Origin: Chimaeribacter arupi
Lineage (GTDB): Bacteria > Pseudomonadota > Gammaproteobacteria > Enterobacterales > Enterobacteriaceae
Length of the DNA stretch: 64,000 nt
Direction: 5' to 3'
NCBI RefSeq assembly: GCF_002858805.1
Contig: NZ_PJZI01000005.1
Location: 1-64,000 of the forward strand
A model generated the notes under the pieces. The model ran no database searches and was not told the DNA's origin. It saw only the letters and a list, made by a program, of their open reading frames with translations. Both the position numbers and the translations under genes were made by a program. How positions within the stretch are numbered: the stretch's first letter is position 1; every line of letters starts with the position of its first letter. Below, piece after piece: positions 53,369 to 62,733 of the stretch.

Positions 53369-55609
53369 ATGAAAACCTTTAAACGCTCTGGGATCTGTCT
53401 GGCGGTGATTTCCGCGCTGTTGCCTTATGCAACACACGCGGCAGAAAGCACCGATGTGGGGAACATCACGGTCGAAGGCCAGTCATTGGGCGGCGGCATG
53501 ATGGTGCAGGAGGAGACGCCCAAGGCGCGATCCACCATCACCAAAGAGGCGATGGATAAACAGCCCGGCGCGGGCAACGCCATCGACAAACTGAAATTCA
53601 CCCCCGGCCTGAACGTCAACAGCACCGACTCCACCGGGCTGAGCGGCTTTGACTACACCATGCGCGGGCTGAAATCCGATCAGATCGGCATGTCCATCGA
53701 CGGCATCCCGATGAACGACTCCGGCAACTACGAGGTGTACGCCAACCAGGTAGGCGACGAGGAGAACATCGAGCAGATCTTTGTCACCCAAGGCTCGTCC
53801 GAGGCGGACGGCCCGCACATCGGCTCCAGCGGCGGCAACATCGGCATGGTGACGCACCGCCCGTCGAAAGAGTTCGGCGGTTTCGTCAAGCAGATCCTCG
53901 GCAGCAATAACCTCAGCAAAACCTTTGCGCGGCTCGAGACCGGCGAGGTCAACGGCTTCAGCAACTGGATCTCCTACTCCCATACTGAGGCGAAAAAGTG
54001 GCGCGGCGAGGGGCGGCTCTACTCCAACAAATTCGAGATGAGCTCGCTGTTTGAGGCGGAGAACGGCAACAGCAGCAACCTGATCGTGAAATATAACCGG
54101 CAGGAAAATAACAACTACAACACCCTGAGCAAGGCGCAGTTTGAGCAGGGCGGGCGTGACCAGGATTACCCGACCACCCCGCAGTACAATAGCCGCGGCC
54201 AGCTCACCAGCTACTACAAACTCAACCGCAACCCGTTTGAGACGCTGAACCTGAGCTTTACCCAGAAACTGCAACTGCGTGATGACCTGACGCTCACCGT
54301 GCAGCCTTACTATTACTGGGGTAATGGCGGCAGCTTTACCGGGCAGTCGGCCAACTCACTCTCTTCCACCTCCGATCGCTTCGGGCAGTATGACCTCAGC
54401 AACCTGAGTTCAGACACCTATTACCGCCCTTCGTGGACGGAAACCTGGCGGCCGGGTGTGACCACCAAACTGAAGTGGGACATCAACGAGCAGCACAGCA
54501 TGGATGTCGGCTACTGGTATGAGCGCACGCGCCAGTCGCAGACCCAGCCGTTCATCGCCATCAAAGGCGACGGCAACCCGGCGGACGTCTGGGGCGAGTC
54601 CGGCGGCAGCGGGCAGGTCAGGGATGCCGACGGCAATGTGGTGCAGGGGCGTGACCAGTACACCGTGACCCCGGCGCAAAAAGTCTGGGTGCAGGACACC
54701 TGGTACGTCACGCCGGACTGGACGCTGATCGGCGGGCTGGCGTACCAGCACGTTTCACGCGAGGGCAAAAACCGCGGCAGCCTGAACAGTGCGCCGGAGA
54801 ACCGCAGCACCAGCTACCACGAGTTCCTGCCGAACTTCAGCGCCAGCTACCGCGTGAACCCGGAAAATCAGGTGTTCTACAACCTGTCGCGCAACATGCG
54901 TACCCCGCCGAACTACGTGCTGTATAACGTCGGCGACTCGGTGAACACCAAGCCGGAGCTGAGCTGGAACCACGAACTGGGCTGGCGTTTCCAGCGTGAG
55001 GATATGCTGGTGGCCGCCACCCTGTTCTACCTGCGCTATACCGACCGCCAGATTTCCACCACCAACCCGGATGGCGACTATGAGTTCCTGAACGTCGGCA
55101 AAGTGGAGAACAGCGGGCTGGAGCTGGAGTGGAGCGGCCAGTTACCGCACCACTTCAACTACTACACCTCCTATACCTACACCAACTCTGAACAACAGGA
55201 TGACGTGACCAACCGCGGCGGCCTGTTGCCGACCAGCGGCAAGCAGATCCCGAACGCGCCGAAAAACCTGTTCAACATGACGCTGGGCTATGACGACAGC
55301 CGCTACTACGGCAGCGTCAGCGGCAAGTATGTCGGCTCCTTCTATGGCGACATGACCAATGATGAGGAGATCGGCGGCCGCACGGTGTTTGATTTAGCGG
55401 CGGGCGTCTACCTGCCGGTGGATAAAGTGATGGTGAAAAGCGCCGTGCTGCGCTTCGGCATCAACAACCTGTTTGACAAAGAGTACCTGACCTCGGCGCG
55501 GACCACGGTGTTTAACGCCGCTGCCTATAATGGTGTGAGTGCCGCCACACCCTATTACAACGTTGGCGAGGAGCGCACCTTCAGCGTCTCGCTGGAAGCC
55601 ACCTTCTGA
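53369..55609 (+). CDS. TonB-dependent outer-membrane receptor of the PLD operon
   Basis: 746 aa. Signal peptide 1-24 (THA|AES), TonB box GNITVEG, plug domain (about 50-160) with KFTPGLNVNSTDSTGLSG and DGIPMNDSGNYEVY, and a barrel ending in F. The wording of the plug does not point to a known siderophore receptor. It lies between tonB and exbB, so the operon encodes its own energy module. The downstream phospholipase D suggests a phosphodiester-containing ligand, which is inference. No strong Fur box was seen. Confidence 0.85.
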   Translation: MKTFKRSGICLAVISALLPYATHAAESTDVGNITVEGQSLGGGMMVQEETPKARSTITKEAMDKQPGAGNAIDKLKFTPGLNVNSTDSTGLSGFDYTMRGLKSDQIGMSIDGIPMNDSGNYEVYANQVGDEENIEQIFVTQGSSEADGPHIGSSGGNIGMVTHRPSKEFGGFVKQILGSNNLSKTFARLETGEVNGFSNWISYSHTEAKKWRGEGRLYSNKFEMSSLFEAENGNSSNLIVKYNRQENNNYNTLSKAQFEQGGRDQDYPTTPQYNSRGQLTSYYKLNRNPFETLNLSFTQKLQLRDDLTLTVQPYYYWGNGGSFTGQSANSLSSTSDRFGQYDLSNLSSDTYYRPSWTETWRPGVTTKLKWDINEQHSMDVGYWYERTRQSQTQPFIAIKGDGNPADVWGESGGSGQVRDADGNVVQGRDQYTVTPAQKVWVQDTWYVTPDWTLIGGLAYQHVSREGKNRGSLNSAPENRSTSYHEFLPNFSASYRVNPENQVFYNLSRNMRTPPNYVLYNVGDSVNTKPELSWNHELGWRFQREDMLVAATLFYLRYTDRQISTTNPDGDYEFLNVGKVENSGLELEWSGQLPHHFNYYTSYTYTNSEQQDDVTNRGGLLPTSGKQIPNAPKNLFNMTLGYDDSRYYGSVSGKYVGSFYGDMTNDEEIGGRTVFDLAAGVYLPVDKVMVKSAVLRFGINNLFDKEYLTSARTTVFNAAAYNGVSAATPYYNVGEERTFSVSLEATF

Positions 55610-55623
55610 TTAAGAGCCAAACC

Positions 55624-56265
55624 ATGAACGCCACTCTGTTACACGACATTATTTTTTACGTGATGTACGCCGCGCTGGCGGTGTCGCTGGTGATTATTAT
55701 TGAGCGCGCCATCAGCTTCGCCTGGACGCAGAAACAGGCCGCCCGGCTGGCGCAGATCCTGACGCCGGACGTCGAAAACGCCGCCGCGCTGCCGGATGAG
55801 CTGACCCGCCGCAACAGCCTGCCGCTGCGGGTGATCCAGCCGGTGCTGGCGCAGAAAAACCGCACCACGCCGGAGGCGATGGGGGATTTGATCGACACAC
55901 AATACCTGATGAGCAAACCGCACCTGACGCGCGGCATCTGGCTGCTGGAGACGGTGGTCACCGCCGCGCCGCTGCTGGGGCTGCTCGGCACGGTGATGGG
56001 GATCATCGACACCTTCAAGGCGCTTTCGGCGTCCGGCATCTCGGATGCCAGCCAGGTCTCCGCCGGGATGGGCACCGCGCTGTACGCCACCGGCCTCGGC
56101 ATCGCCATTGCGCTGATTTGCCTGGTCGGCAACAACTACCTGCAAAGCCGCATGGAGCGCATCAGCGAGCTGCTGAAAGTGCTGCTGATCCGTGCCGGCA
56201 GCCACACGGCGGTAGAGCAGGCGGAGACGCCCTGGGTGAAGGGCGGGGCGCAGCGTTATGCCTGA
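55624..56265 (+). CDS. exbB: ExbB/TolQ-family proton channel subunit
   Basis: 213 aa with three membrane helices (about 12-28, 105-130, 150-175). The conserved LETVVTAAPLLGLLGTVMGIIDTFKALS segment and GTALYATGLGIAIALICLVGNN are ExbB hallmarks. It is unusually placed after the receptor, apart from exbD at the head of the operon. Its end overlaps the PLD gene by 8 bp. Confidence 0.9.
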   Translation: MNATLLHDIIFYVMYAALAVSLVIIIERAISFAWTQKQAARLAQILTPDVENAAALPDELTRRNSLPLRVIQPVLAQKNRTTPEAMGDLIDTQYLMSKPHLTRGIWLLETVVTAAPLLGLLGTVMGIIDTFKALSASGISDASQVSAGMGTALYATGLGIAIALICLVGNNYLQSRMERISELLKVLLIRAGSHTAVEQAETPWVKGGAQRYA

Positions 56266-57517
56266 CGGCCGGATTTTCAGGTGGCTGCGACGCCACCTGC
56301 ATCGCCTGATCTACGGCAGTTGCCTGTTGACGCTGGCGCACCCGGCGGCGGCCGGTTTCGGGATACCCGGCTATGAGCTGGTCTACAACGCCCCGGCGGA
56401 GACGCCGCTCCAGGCGGATGACCTGCGCACCGGCGACGCGGTGTGGCGCGAGATGTTTGCCGCGGCGCGTGAGCGCATCGACATCGCCCAGTTTTACGTG
56501 GCGGGCCAGCCCGGCTCCCGGCTGGAGACGGTATTGGCTGCCCTGCGTGAGGCGGCGGGGCGCGGGGTGAAAATCCGCGTCCTGCTGGAGGACAAAGGGC
56601 TGCGCATCAGCACGCCGGAGACGCTGGCACAGCTTCAGGCGATCCCCGGCCTGGAACTGCGGATCATCCCGTTCGGCAAACTCTCCGGCGGCATTATCCA
56701 CGCCAAATACCTGGTAGTGGACGGCAACACGGCGTTTGTCGGCAGCCAGAATTTTGACTGGCGCGCGCTGGAGCATATCCAGGAAACCGGGTTGCGCATC
56801 ACGGACGCGCCGGTGGTGGCGCAGATCGCGGCAGTGTTTGAGCAGGACTGGCAGGCACAGCCGCGACTGGTGACCGGCCAGCCGGTGCCGAAGGTGCCGC
56901 AACAGACACCGGCGGGGGATCTATTCCACGGCAACTATCTGGTGGCCAGCCCGCGGGATTGGAACCCGCCGGGCGTGCGCGATGCACAGGCGGTGCTGCC
57001 GCGCCTGCTGGATTCCGCCACGCAACGCATCCGCGTGCAGGTGATGGAGTATGCGCCGCTCTCTTACGGGCCGGGCAAAACGCGCCCTTTCTACCCGGTG
57101 ATCGACAACGCCTTGCGCCGCGCCGCAGCGCGCGGGGTGAAGGTTGAGCTGATGGTCGCAGACTGGAACACCGGTATGCCCGCGATTGCCTGGCTGAAAA
57201 GCCTGGCGCTGGTGCCGAATGTACAGATCAAAATCGTGACCATTCCCCCGGCATCGGGCGGCTTTATCCCGTATGCGCGGGTGGTGCACAGTAAAATCAT
57301 GACCATTGACGGTCGGCTCGGCTGGGTCGGCACCAGTAACTGGAGCGGCGGTTATTTTGACAACTCCCGCAATCTGGAACTGGTGATGAATAATGAGGCA
57401 ATGGCTGCGCGGCTGGATGGGCTTTACCAGCAACTCTGGGAAAGTGCGTTTGCTGCGCCGCTGCGTATAGAGTATGACTACCCGACGCCGAAACCGGGCG
57501 GTGAAAAGGGGCCGTGA
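56258..57517 (+). CDS. Exported phospholipase D-family protein
   Basis: 419 aa. A signal peptide (about 1-32, ending HPAAAG) indicates the periplasm. Two HKD motifs are intact: HAKYLVVDGNTAFVGSQN near 148 and HSKIMTIDGRLGWVGTSN near 348. PLD enzymes hydrolyse or transfer phosphodiester bonds in phospholipids or nucleic acids. Overlap with exbB shows that it belongs to the TonB operon, so it may process an imported phosphodiester substrate. Alternative: a cardiolipin-synthase-like lipid enzyme. Confidence 0.88.
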   Translation: MPDGRIFRWLRRHLHRLIYGSCLLTLAHPAAAGFGIPGYELVYNAPAETPLQADDLRTGDAVWREMFAAARERIDIAQFYVAGQPGSRLETVLAALREAAGRGVKIRVLLEDKGLRISTPETLAQLQAIPGLELRIIPFGKLSGGIIHAKYLVVDGNTAFVGSQNFDWRALEHIQETGLRITDAPVVAQIAAVFEQDWQAQPRLVTGQPVPKVPQQTPAGDLFHGNYLVASPRDWNPPGVRDAQAVLPRLLDSATQRIRVQVMEYAPLSYGPGKTRPFYPVIDNALRRAAARGVKVELMVADWNTGMPAIAWLKSLALVPNVQIKIVTIPPASGGFIPYARVVHSKIMTIDGRLGWVGTSNWSGGYFDNSRNLELVMNNEAMAARLDGLYQQLWESAFAAPLRIEYDYPTPKPGGEKGP

Positions 57518-58041
57518 AGGAGAAGGCGGCAAGATAATGTCTGCCCCGGATCGGCAGGCAGCCAATCCGGGGCATCAAAAACGGGGCGCGATAATAAAGT
57601 AATTATATGGAAATAATTTCGTCATAAGAAAAATGTATAAAGAAGCGGGCGGCATCGCTGCCTGGCCGGTGCAGGTATTCCCAGGTTAAAAGGCAATGCC
57701 CTTTCCTGATTTGATTTATTTCCGGGTTTGATAAAACGCTTTTCCCGCAGCTACTTTTTTGATAATTAATGGTTTTACTCAGCGGCATGTTTGTCAGTGG
57801 GTATCAACGGCGTAAATTCCCGGCAGCATACGCATCAGGCCATTGACAAAGCCGGCGGGGGATTTTAGTTTTTACAGGTATTTTCATCTCAATATTCTCT
57901 TTTATTGCAGTTATCCTTAACGTTTTATTTCTGGGCTGTGGTTATCAACGGAATGTAAATAGCCTGAGTATTCATCGTGCGGTATATCGGCATGACGCCG
58001 GTTTCCCCTGCGGTGCGTTATTCATAATGTCAGGAGAGATA
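57518..58041. other. Non-coding region after the PLD operon
   Basis: About 520 bp, AT-rich, with no convincing gene or hairpin. It carries the promoter of the NTF2-like gene. Confidence 0.5.
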
Positions 58042-58446
58042 ATGCTAAACGATCTTGCCCGCCTTGCTGAACGCAGTGTGATGGATATGCATGACACTAT
58101 TCAGCAGATATACAGCTTACCCACCGAGGATGCCCAGGCCAGGGTGTTGGATCTGATGTCGCAATTCCAGCCGGATTTCCGGATGCTGACGCCGCAGGGA
58201 ACCTGGCTCAGTTATGGTCAGGTTAAACGGCTTTTCAAAAGCCAGGCGGGCATCCAACCGGCGCTGCGCATTGAGGTCAGCCAATGTGAAACCCTGGCGA
58301 TTGAAGGCTCGCTGGTCGCCGTGCGTTACCGTAAAACGCACTCTGTGCCGGGGGAAACCTTCCAGCGCGTCTCAGTGGCGATGATTGATGTCTCGACCCG
58401 CCCGGCGCGCTGGCGCTACCTGCAAGAGCGCAGCCTCAGCGCCTGA
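58042..58446 (+). CDS. NTF2-like (SnoaL-type) small protein
   Basis: 134 aa from ATG 58042 with CAGGAGAG upstream. The long N-terminal helix, MLTPQGTWLSYGQVKRLFKSQAG and the C-terminal RVSVAMIDVSTRPARWRYLQERSL suggest the NTF2/SnoaL fold, as in DUF4440-like proteins. No catalytic residues can be assigned. Monocistronic; the following hairpin ends it. Confidence 0.55.
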   Translation: MLNDLARLAERSVMDMHDTIQQIYSLPTEDAQARVLDLMSQFQPDFRMLTPQGTWLSYGQVKRLFKSQAGIQPALRIEVSQCETLAIEGSLVAVRYRKTHSVPGETFQRVSVAMIDVSTRPARWRYLQERSLSA

Positions 58447-58496
58447 CCATGCCCCAGCCCTGCCAATGGCCCGCCTGCCGTTCTGACGCCACAAAA

Positions 58497-58517
58497 AAGC
58501 CCCTCACAAGGAGGGGC
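58497..58517. terminator. Bidirectional terminator, NTF2-like gene / sugar porter
   Basis: The AGCCCCTC/GAGGGGCT stem with an ACAAG loop has A6 before and T6 after it, between convergent genes. Confidence 0.88.
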
Positions 58518-58537
58518 TGGTTTTTTCAGCGGGCAAC

Positions 58538-60001
58538 TCAGGTTGCCGGGGTTTGTGAAGGCGGTGGGGTGTCGTCGGAGAAGTGCTTCTTGAAGTGCTT
58601 CTCCAGTTGCTCCAGCGTTTTGCCCTGCGTCTCCGGGGCGAACAGCACCACGAATATCCCGCCGGCGACGCCGATGGCGGCAAACACAAAGAAGCTCATC
58701 GACAGGCCAATCGCCTGCAACAGCATCGGGAACGACAGCGTAATGGTGAAGTTGGTCATCTGCATCGCAAAGACGGAGATCCCATTCGCGCGGCCACGGA
58801 TGCGCTGCGGGAACATCTCAGACAGCAGCAGCCAGGTCACCGGTGACAGCGCCGCCTGCTGGAAGCAGAGGAACAGCAGCATACCGGCCAGGATCATGTA
58901 ACTGCGTACCATGTTCGGCTCGCCGTTAAGGGTTTCCGGCATAAAGTAGCTCAGCGCACCGATGAACAGCAGCATGGACGTACACCCCATCTGGCCAATC
59001 ATCAGCAGCGGACGGCGGCCGATTTTGCTCAGCATCATAATCCCGACGAAGGTCATGATCACCGAGATGGCCCCGTTACCAATGGTGGCAAACAGCGCGG
59101 CATTGGTGCCCATCCCGGTCGACTGCAACATGGTCGGCGCATAGAACATGATGGTGTTGACGCCGGAAAGTTGCTGCAACATCGCCACCCCGATCCCCAA
59201 CAGCACCAGCCGTTTCATCCAGGTGGAAATGGTTTTTTTGCGGCGGGAATGGCGCTCATCTTTCTGGGTGGCGGCTTTGCGGATCTCCGCCATCTCACGC
59301 TCGACAAAGCGGGAATGACGGGTACGCTCCAGCACGTCACGCGCTTCGCTGAAGCGGCCATGCATCGCATACCAGCGCGGTGTATCCGGCAGGAACAGCA
59401 TCCCGACCCACATCACCACCGCCGGCACACACGCGATACCGAGCATCCAGCGCCAGGTGGCCTCACCGCCCCAGACTTCGTTGATCGCGGCATTACTGGT
59501 GTACGCCAGCAACTGGCCGGAAACCAGCATCAGCTCCTGAAGCGTCACGAACTGCCAGCGGCGGTTCGCCGGGACAATCTCCGCGATATAGACCGGCACA
59601 ATCGCCGCGGCGGCACCGACGGCCAGGCCGAGGATAAAGCGGCACAGGATCATGATGTAGGCCGTGGGCGCGGTGGCGCAACCCAATGAACCGGCCATAA
59701 AGATCAGCGCCATGACCAGGATGACTTTTTTGCGCCCGAAGCGGTCAGCAACACGCCCCGCCACAATGGCCCCAAATGCTGACCCCAGGATCAGGGAACT
59801 GGTTACCAGCCCGGTGGTCAGTGGGGTCAGGTGCAGGTCATGTTTCATAAACAACAAGGCACCGGCGATAACCCCGGTGTCGTAGCCAAACAGCAGGCCC
59901 CCCAATGTCGCGATAACCGCGATGACTTTTACCAGCGGTTCTACCGGCGTTTTGGCGGTCATCTTCGCGCCCGCTTGCTCATTAATCGTACTGTTCGTCA
60001 C
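58538..60001 (-). CDS. MFS sugar porter (GalP/XylE/AraE type)
   Basis: 487 aa from GTG 60001, the in-frame GTG best spaced from AGGGAGA. Twelve helices and sugar-porter motifs: GGLLFGYDTGVIAGAL, GRVADRFGRKKVI, RFILGLAVGAAAAIVPVYIAE, QQLSGVNTIMFYAP and PETQGKTLEQLEKHF at the C-terminus. It is a H+-sugar symporter related to GalP, AraE and YncC/IolT. The substrate is not determined. Single gene between terminators. Confidence 0.9.
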   Translation of the reverse strand: MTNSTINEQAGAKMTAKTPVEPLVKVIAVIATLGGLLFGYDTGVIAGALLFMKHDLHLTPLTTGLVTSSLILGSAFGAIVAGRVADRFGRKKVILVMALIFMAGSLGCATAPTAYIMILCRFILGLAVGAAAAIVPVYIAEIVPANRRWQFVTLQELMLVSGQLLAYTSNAAINEVWGGEATWRWMLGIACVPAVVMWVGMLFLPDTPRWYAMHGRFSEARDVLERTRHSRFVEREMAEIRKAATQKDERHSRRKKTISTWMKRLVLLGIGVAMLQQLSGVNTIMFYAPTMLQSTGMGTNAALFATIGNGAISVIMTFVGIMMLSKIGRRPLLMIGQMGCTSMLLFIGALSYFMPETLNGEPNMVRSYMILAGMLLFLCFQQAALSPVTWLLLSEMFPQRIRGRANGISVFAMQMTNFTITLSFPMLLQAIGLSMSFFVFAAIGVAGGIFVVLFAPETQGKTLEQLEKHFKKHFSDDTPPPSQTPAT

Positions 60002-60214
60002 ACACACTCTCCCTATAATTATTGTCGTGATGACATCCGGTGACGTTCACGCGTCACTCTTCAATTGGTGCAACAAGAATTAAGACTAGGCAGAGATGTG
60101 ACGCAGCGCTAATTTTTGGCATTCAATCGCTATAAAAAGCAGCAGGCGTCACAATTTGTACAGAAATAGTTTCGCTATGGAACGAATTTTTCCGGCACGC
60201 CGTAAGCCCCCTCA

Positions 60215-60745
60215 TTAACGGCCGGGAGAGAGGTGCCCGATACGGAAATAGTGCGCGCCCGGCTCAGGTGCGGCGGGTATCTCCGGCATAAAGCGCATCT
60301 GCAAACGCTCCCAGCGGGCGGTGTCCCACGCCAGCAGCTCTCCCGGTGCCTGCGTGGCGGCAGTGACGGAGGTGAGATCGCTGAAAGGCGCAATCGGCGT
60401 CAGCTGGCGGCACGCCACCCGGCACTGGGCCAGCCAGGCGACGTCCGGGGCGTGCAGCACCGGCCAGCAGAGGATGTGCGGCCAGCCGAAATCGCGGCTT
60501 AGCGCGGCAAAACCGGGGCTGCACAGGAAACGCTGCATGGCGCGGCTCTCGCGCCACAGGTAAAACGGCGCGTAACTGTTCTCCTGTGTGCAGGGTAGGG
60601 CGTCTTGCCGGTCAGCATAGAGGTATGCCTTAAACACCAGGCCGGGGAAACCGTCCAGCTTCGCGCCGTTGTCACGGATGCGGCGGGTGATGATGCCCAT
60701 GTCATAGTCTGCGGGCAGCACGAAACGGTATTGCATCGCAATCAT
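60215..60745 (-). CDS. DUF4865 family protein
   Basis: 176 aa with GGAGG upstream. The DUF4865 opening is MQYRFVLPADYDMGIITRRIRDNGAKLDGFPGLVFKAYL. It contains FYLWRESRAMQRFLCSPGFAALSRDFGWP. It is the last gene in an operon with a tautomerase (4-bp overlap) and a carboxymuconolactone-decarboxylase-like protein. Function unknown; the association suggests oxidation or detoxification of a small compound. Confidence 0.8.
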   Translation of the reverse strand: MIAMQYRFVLPADYDMGIITRRIRDNGAKLDGFPGLVFKAYLYADRQDALPCTQENSYAPFYLWRESRAMQRFLCSPGFAALSRDFGWPHILCWPVLHAPDVAWLAQCRVACRQLTPIAPFSDLTSVTAATQAPGELLAWDTARWERLQMRFMPEIPAAPEPGAHYFRIGHLSPGR

Positions 60746-61131
60746 AGGGCCTCCGGGCTGAACATTTCACCGCGGCTGAAACTCCACTCCTCGGCCTGAT
60801 TAAACGTTATCACCACCATCACATCTTCCGGCGGGATGCCCAGCTCACGGTGCAGCGCCTCTGCCAGATGGTGATAAAGCGCTTCTTTCTGCGCCCGGCT
60901 GCGCGGCTTACCGGCGGTAATCGAAAACAGGATAAACTGGTCACTGCGCGGGCCGCCGAGATAATCCCGGTCGGCGATCAGCCGGTGGGCCGGGTAGCAA
61001 TCAATCACCTGAAAGCAGTCAGCGGGCGGGACGGCGAAATGCGCCACCAGCTGCTGGTGGAACAGGGTGGAAAGCTGTTGCAGCCATGCCGCAGAGCGGC
61101 CTTCGCGCAAGGCAATACGGGTAACAGGCAT
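60742..61131 (-). CDS. Tautomerase-superfamily protein
   Basis: 129 aa. After Met removal it begins with Pro (MPVTRIALREG), the catalytic base of the tautomerase superfamily. Double beta-alpha-beta architecture with CYPAHRLIADRDYLGG and GIPPEDVMVVITFNQAEEWSFSRGE. Its stop overlaps the DUF4865 start (ATGA). It is probably part of a small-molecule detoxification operon with the CMD protein. Confidence 0.85.
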   Translation of the reverse strand: MPVTRIALREGRSAAWLQQLSTLFHQQLVAHFAVPPADCFQVIDCYPAHRLIADRDYLGGPRSDQFILFSITAGKPRSRAQKEALYHHLAEALHRELGIPPEDVMVVITFNQAEEWSFSRGEMFSPEAL

Positions 61132-61148
61132 AGTGAAATCCTCAGGGT

Positions 61149-61451
61149 TCAGGGTTCAAGCCGGGTCAGCGCGCTGGCTGCGGCGGGCCAACCGGCATAA
61201 AACGCCAGATGGGTCACGACTTCCGCCAGCTCCTCCTCACGCACGCCATGTTCTCTGGCGAGGGCAAAGTGAAAAGGCAATTGCTCCAGGCGGCTCTGCG
61301 CAATCAGGACGGCCACGGTGATCAGGCTGCGGTCGCGTGGGGAAAGATGAGGGCGCTGCCAGAGATCGCCAAACAGGATGCGGTCAGTCAGCTCAGCCAG
61401 TTTTGGCGTTTTCGTTTTCATCACTGCCGGGGCAGAAAGGGAAGGGCGCAT
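61149..61451 (-). CDS. Carboxymuconolactone decarboxylase (CMD)-family protein
   Basis: 100 aa from ATG 61451 with GGAGAAC upstream. The CMD/AhpD fold shows SPRDRSLITVAVLIAQSRLEQLPFHFALAREHGVREEELAEVV. No CxxC redox pair is seen, so it is more like the decarboxylase-like group than AhpD. It leads the tautomerase-DUF4865 operon and faces the LysR gene across 100 bp. Confidence 0.85.
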   Translation of the reverse strand: MRPSLSAPAVMKTKTPKLAELTDRILFGDLWQRPHLSPRDRSLITVAVLIAQSRLEQLPFHFALAREHGVREEELAEVVTHLAFYAGWPAAASALTRLEP

Positions 61452-61551
61452 CGTGTTCTCCATGACAGGGTAGATGTCCCAAAGCATAAGTGTCTAAAAT
61501 GATACTGAATATCGAATTCATCAGGACTCACCGTCCCGAAAAACAGGATTG

Positions 61552-62448
61552 ATGATGAGTAAGCGGCCGTGGTGTTTTGATCTGGATGCATTGCAGAGTT
61601 TTGTGACCGGCATTGAGCTGGGCAGTTTCGCCCAGGCAGCCGACCGCCTGGGGCGCTCGACCTCCGCGGTGAGCGCGCAACTGAAAAAGCTTGAGCAACA
61701 GTGTGGCGTGGCGCTGGTGGAGAAATCGGGCCGGCATCTGGTGCCGAGCCGTCAGGGCGAGGTGCTGCTGGGGTATGCGCGCCGTTTGCTGGCGCTCAAC
61801 AGCGAGGCTGCGCTGGCGGTATGCGGCGAAACGCTCTCCGGGCCGTTGCGCGTCGGGATGCAGGAAGATTTCGGTGAGCGGCTGTTACCGGCGGTGCTGG
61901 GTGCCTTTTCCCGCGCGCACCCGGAGGTGCAACTCACGGCGCGTATTGGCCGTAATGCGGAGCTCCTGCGCGGCATCACCGCCGGGGAGCTGGATTTGGC
62001 ACTCTGTTGGCAGTGGCAGCAGAGCACACCGTGGATGGCGTCACTCGGGTCGGTGCCGCTTTGCTGGATCGGCGCGCAGCCGGGGGACGTGATGCGCTTT
62101 CGCCAGACCCACACCCCCTTGCCGTTGGTGATGTTTGAAGCGCCGTGCCTGATGCGGCAGCGCGCCACGGAGGCGTTGGATCGCGCAGGTATTCCCTGGC
62201 GGATTGCCCTGGAGAGCCGCAGCCTGCAAGGCATCTGGGCGGCGGTGTCGGCGGGGCTGGGCGTGACGGTGCGGGCCGATGCCGGATTGCCGGAAAACCT
62301 GCACCGGCTGGACGCGGCAACGCTGCCCGCGCTCGGCGATGCCGGGATCACGCTGCATCAGGGCAGCGCCGGGCTGACGGATGCCGCCCTCAGCCTGAAA
62401 AAGCAGATCTGCCATGAACTGGCACTGAAGAATAATCCGGCAACGTAA
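61552..62448 (+). CDS. LysR-family regulator of the CMD/tautomerase operon
   Basis: 298 aa. The HTH is FDLDALQSFVTGIELGSFAQAADRLGRSTSAVSAQLKKLEQQCG; the effector domain begins near residue 95. It faces the CMD gene across about 100 bp, the usual LTTR arrangement, so it probably controls that operon. The inducer is unknown. Confidence 0.88.
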   Translation: MMSKRPWCFDLDALQSFVTGIELGSFAQAADRLGRSTSAVSAQLKKLEQQCGVALVEKSGRHLVPSRQGEVLLGYARRLLALNSEAALAVCGETLSGPLRVGMQEDFGERLLPAVLGAFSRAHPEVQLTARIGRNAELLRGITAGELDLALCWQWQQSTPWMASLGSVPLCWIGAQPGDVMRFRQTHTPLPLVMFEAPCLMRQRATEALDRAGIPWRIALESRSLQGIWAAVSAGLGVTVRADAGLPENLHRLDAATLPALGDAGITLHQGSAGLTDAALSLKKQICHELALKNNPAT

Positions 62449-62581
62449 ACCGTGCTTAAACAAAAATTTATGCTTTCATATGGTAAAAACGCCGTACTCA
62501 TCTATAGTGATGAGCACCCCCGTCAATGAGGGATTGTCTGAAAAACAGGCAAGAACAACAGCGTTTGCAAGGATACACGGA

Positions 62582-62704
62582 ATGTTTTACCGGATTGTTA
62601 CCATCATGATTGCTTGCTCTTTTTCCCTGTGGATTCTTTTTATTTCCCACCCTTCGCAACTCGGTACCTTGTCCCAGCTCGGTATCCGGTTGATTAGCAA
62701 GTAG
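62582..62704 (+). CDS. Small membrane protein, 40 aa
   Basis: ATG 62582 has AAGGAT upstream and is followed by one hydrophobic helix (YRIVTIMIACSFSLWILFI) and a short tail GTLSQLGIRLISK. The length and shape fit enteric small single-helix membrane proteins. An in-frame longer version from 62480 is possible but has no RBS. Function unknown. Confidence 0.5.
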   Translation: MFYRIVTIMIACSFSLWILFISHPSQLGTLSQLGIRLISK

Positions 62705-62733
62705 ATGTCGGCTGCGTTGCGCAGCCGGACAAT

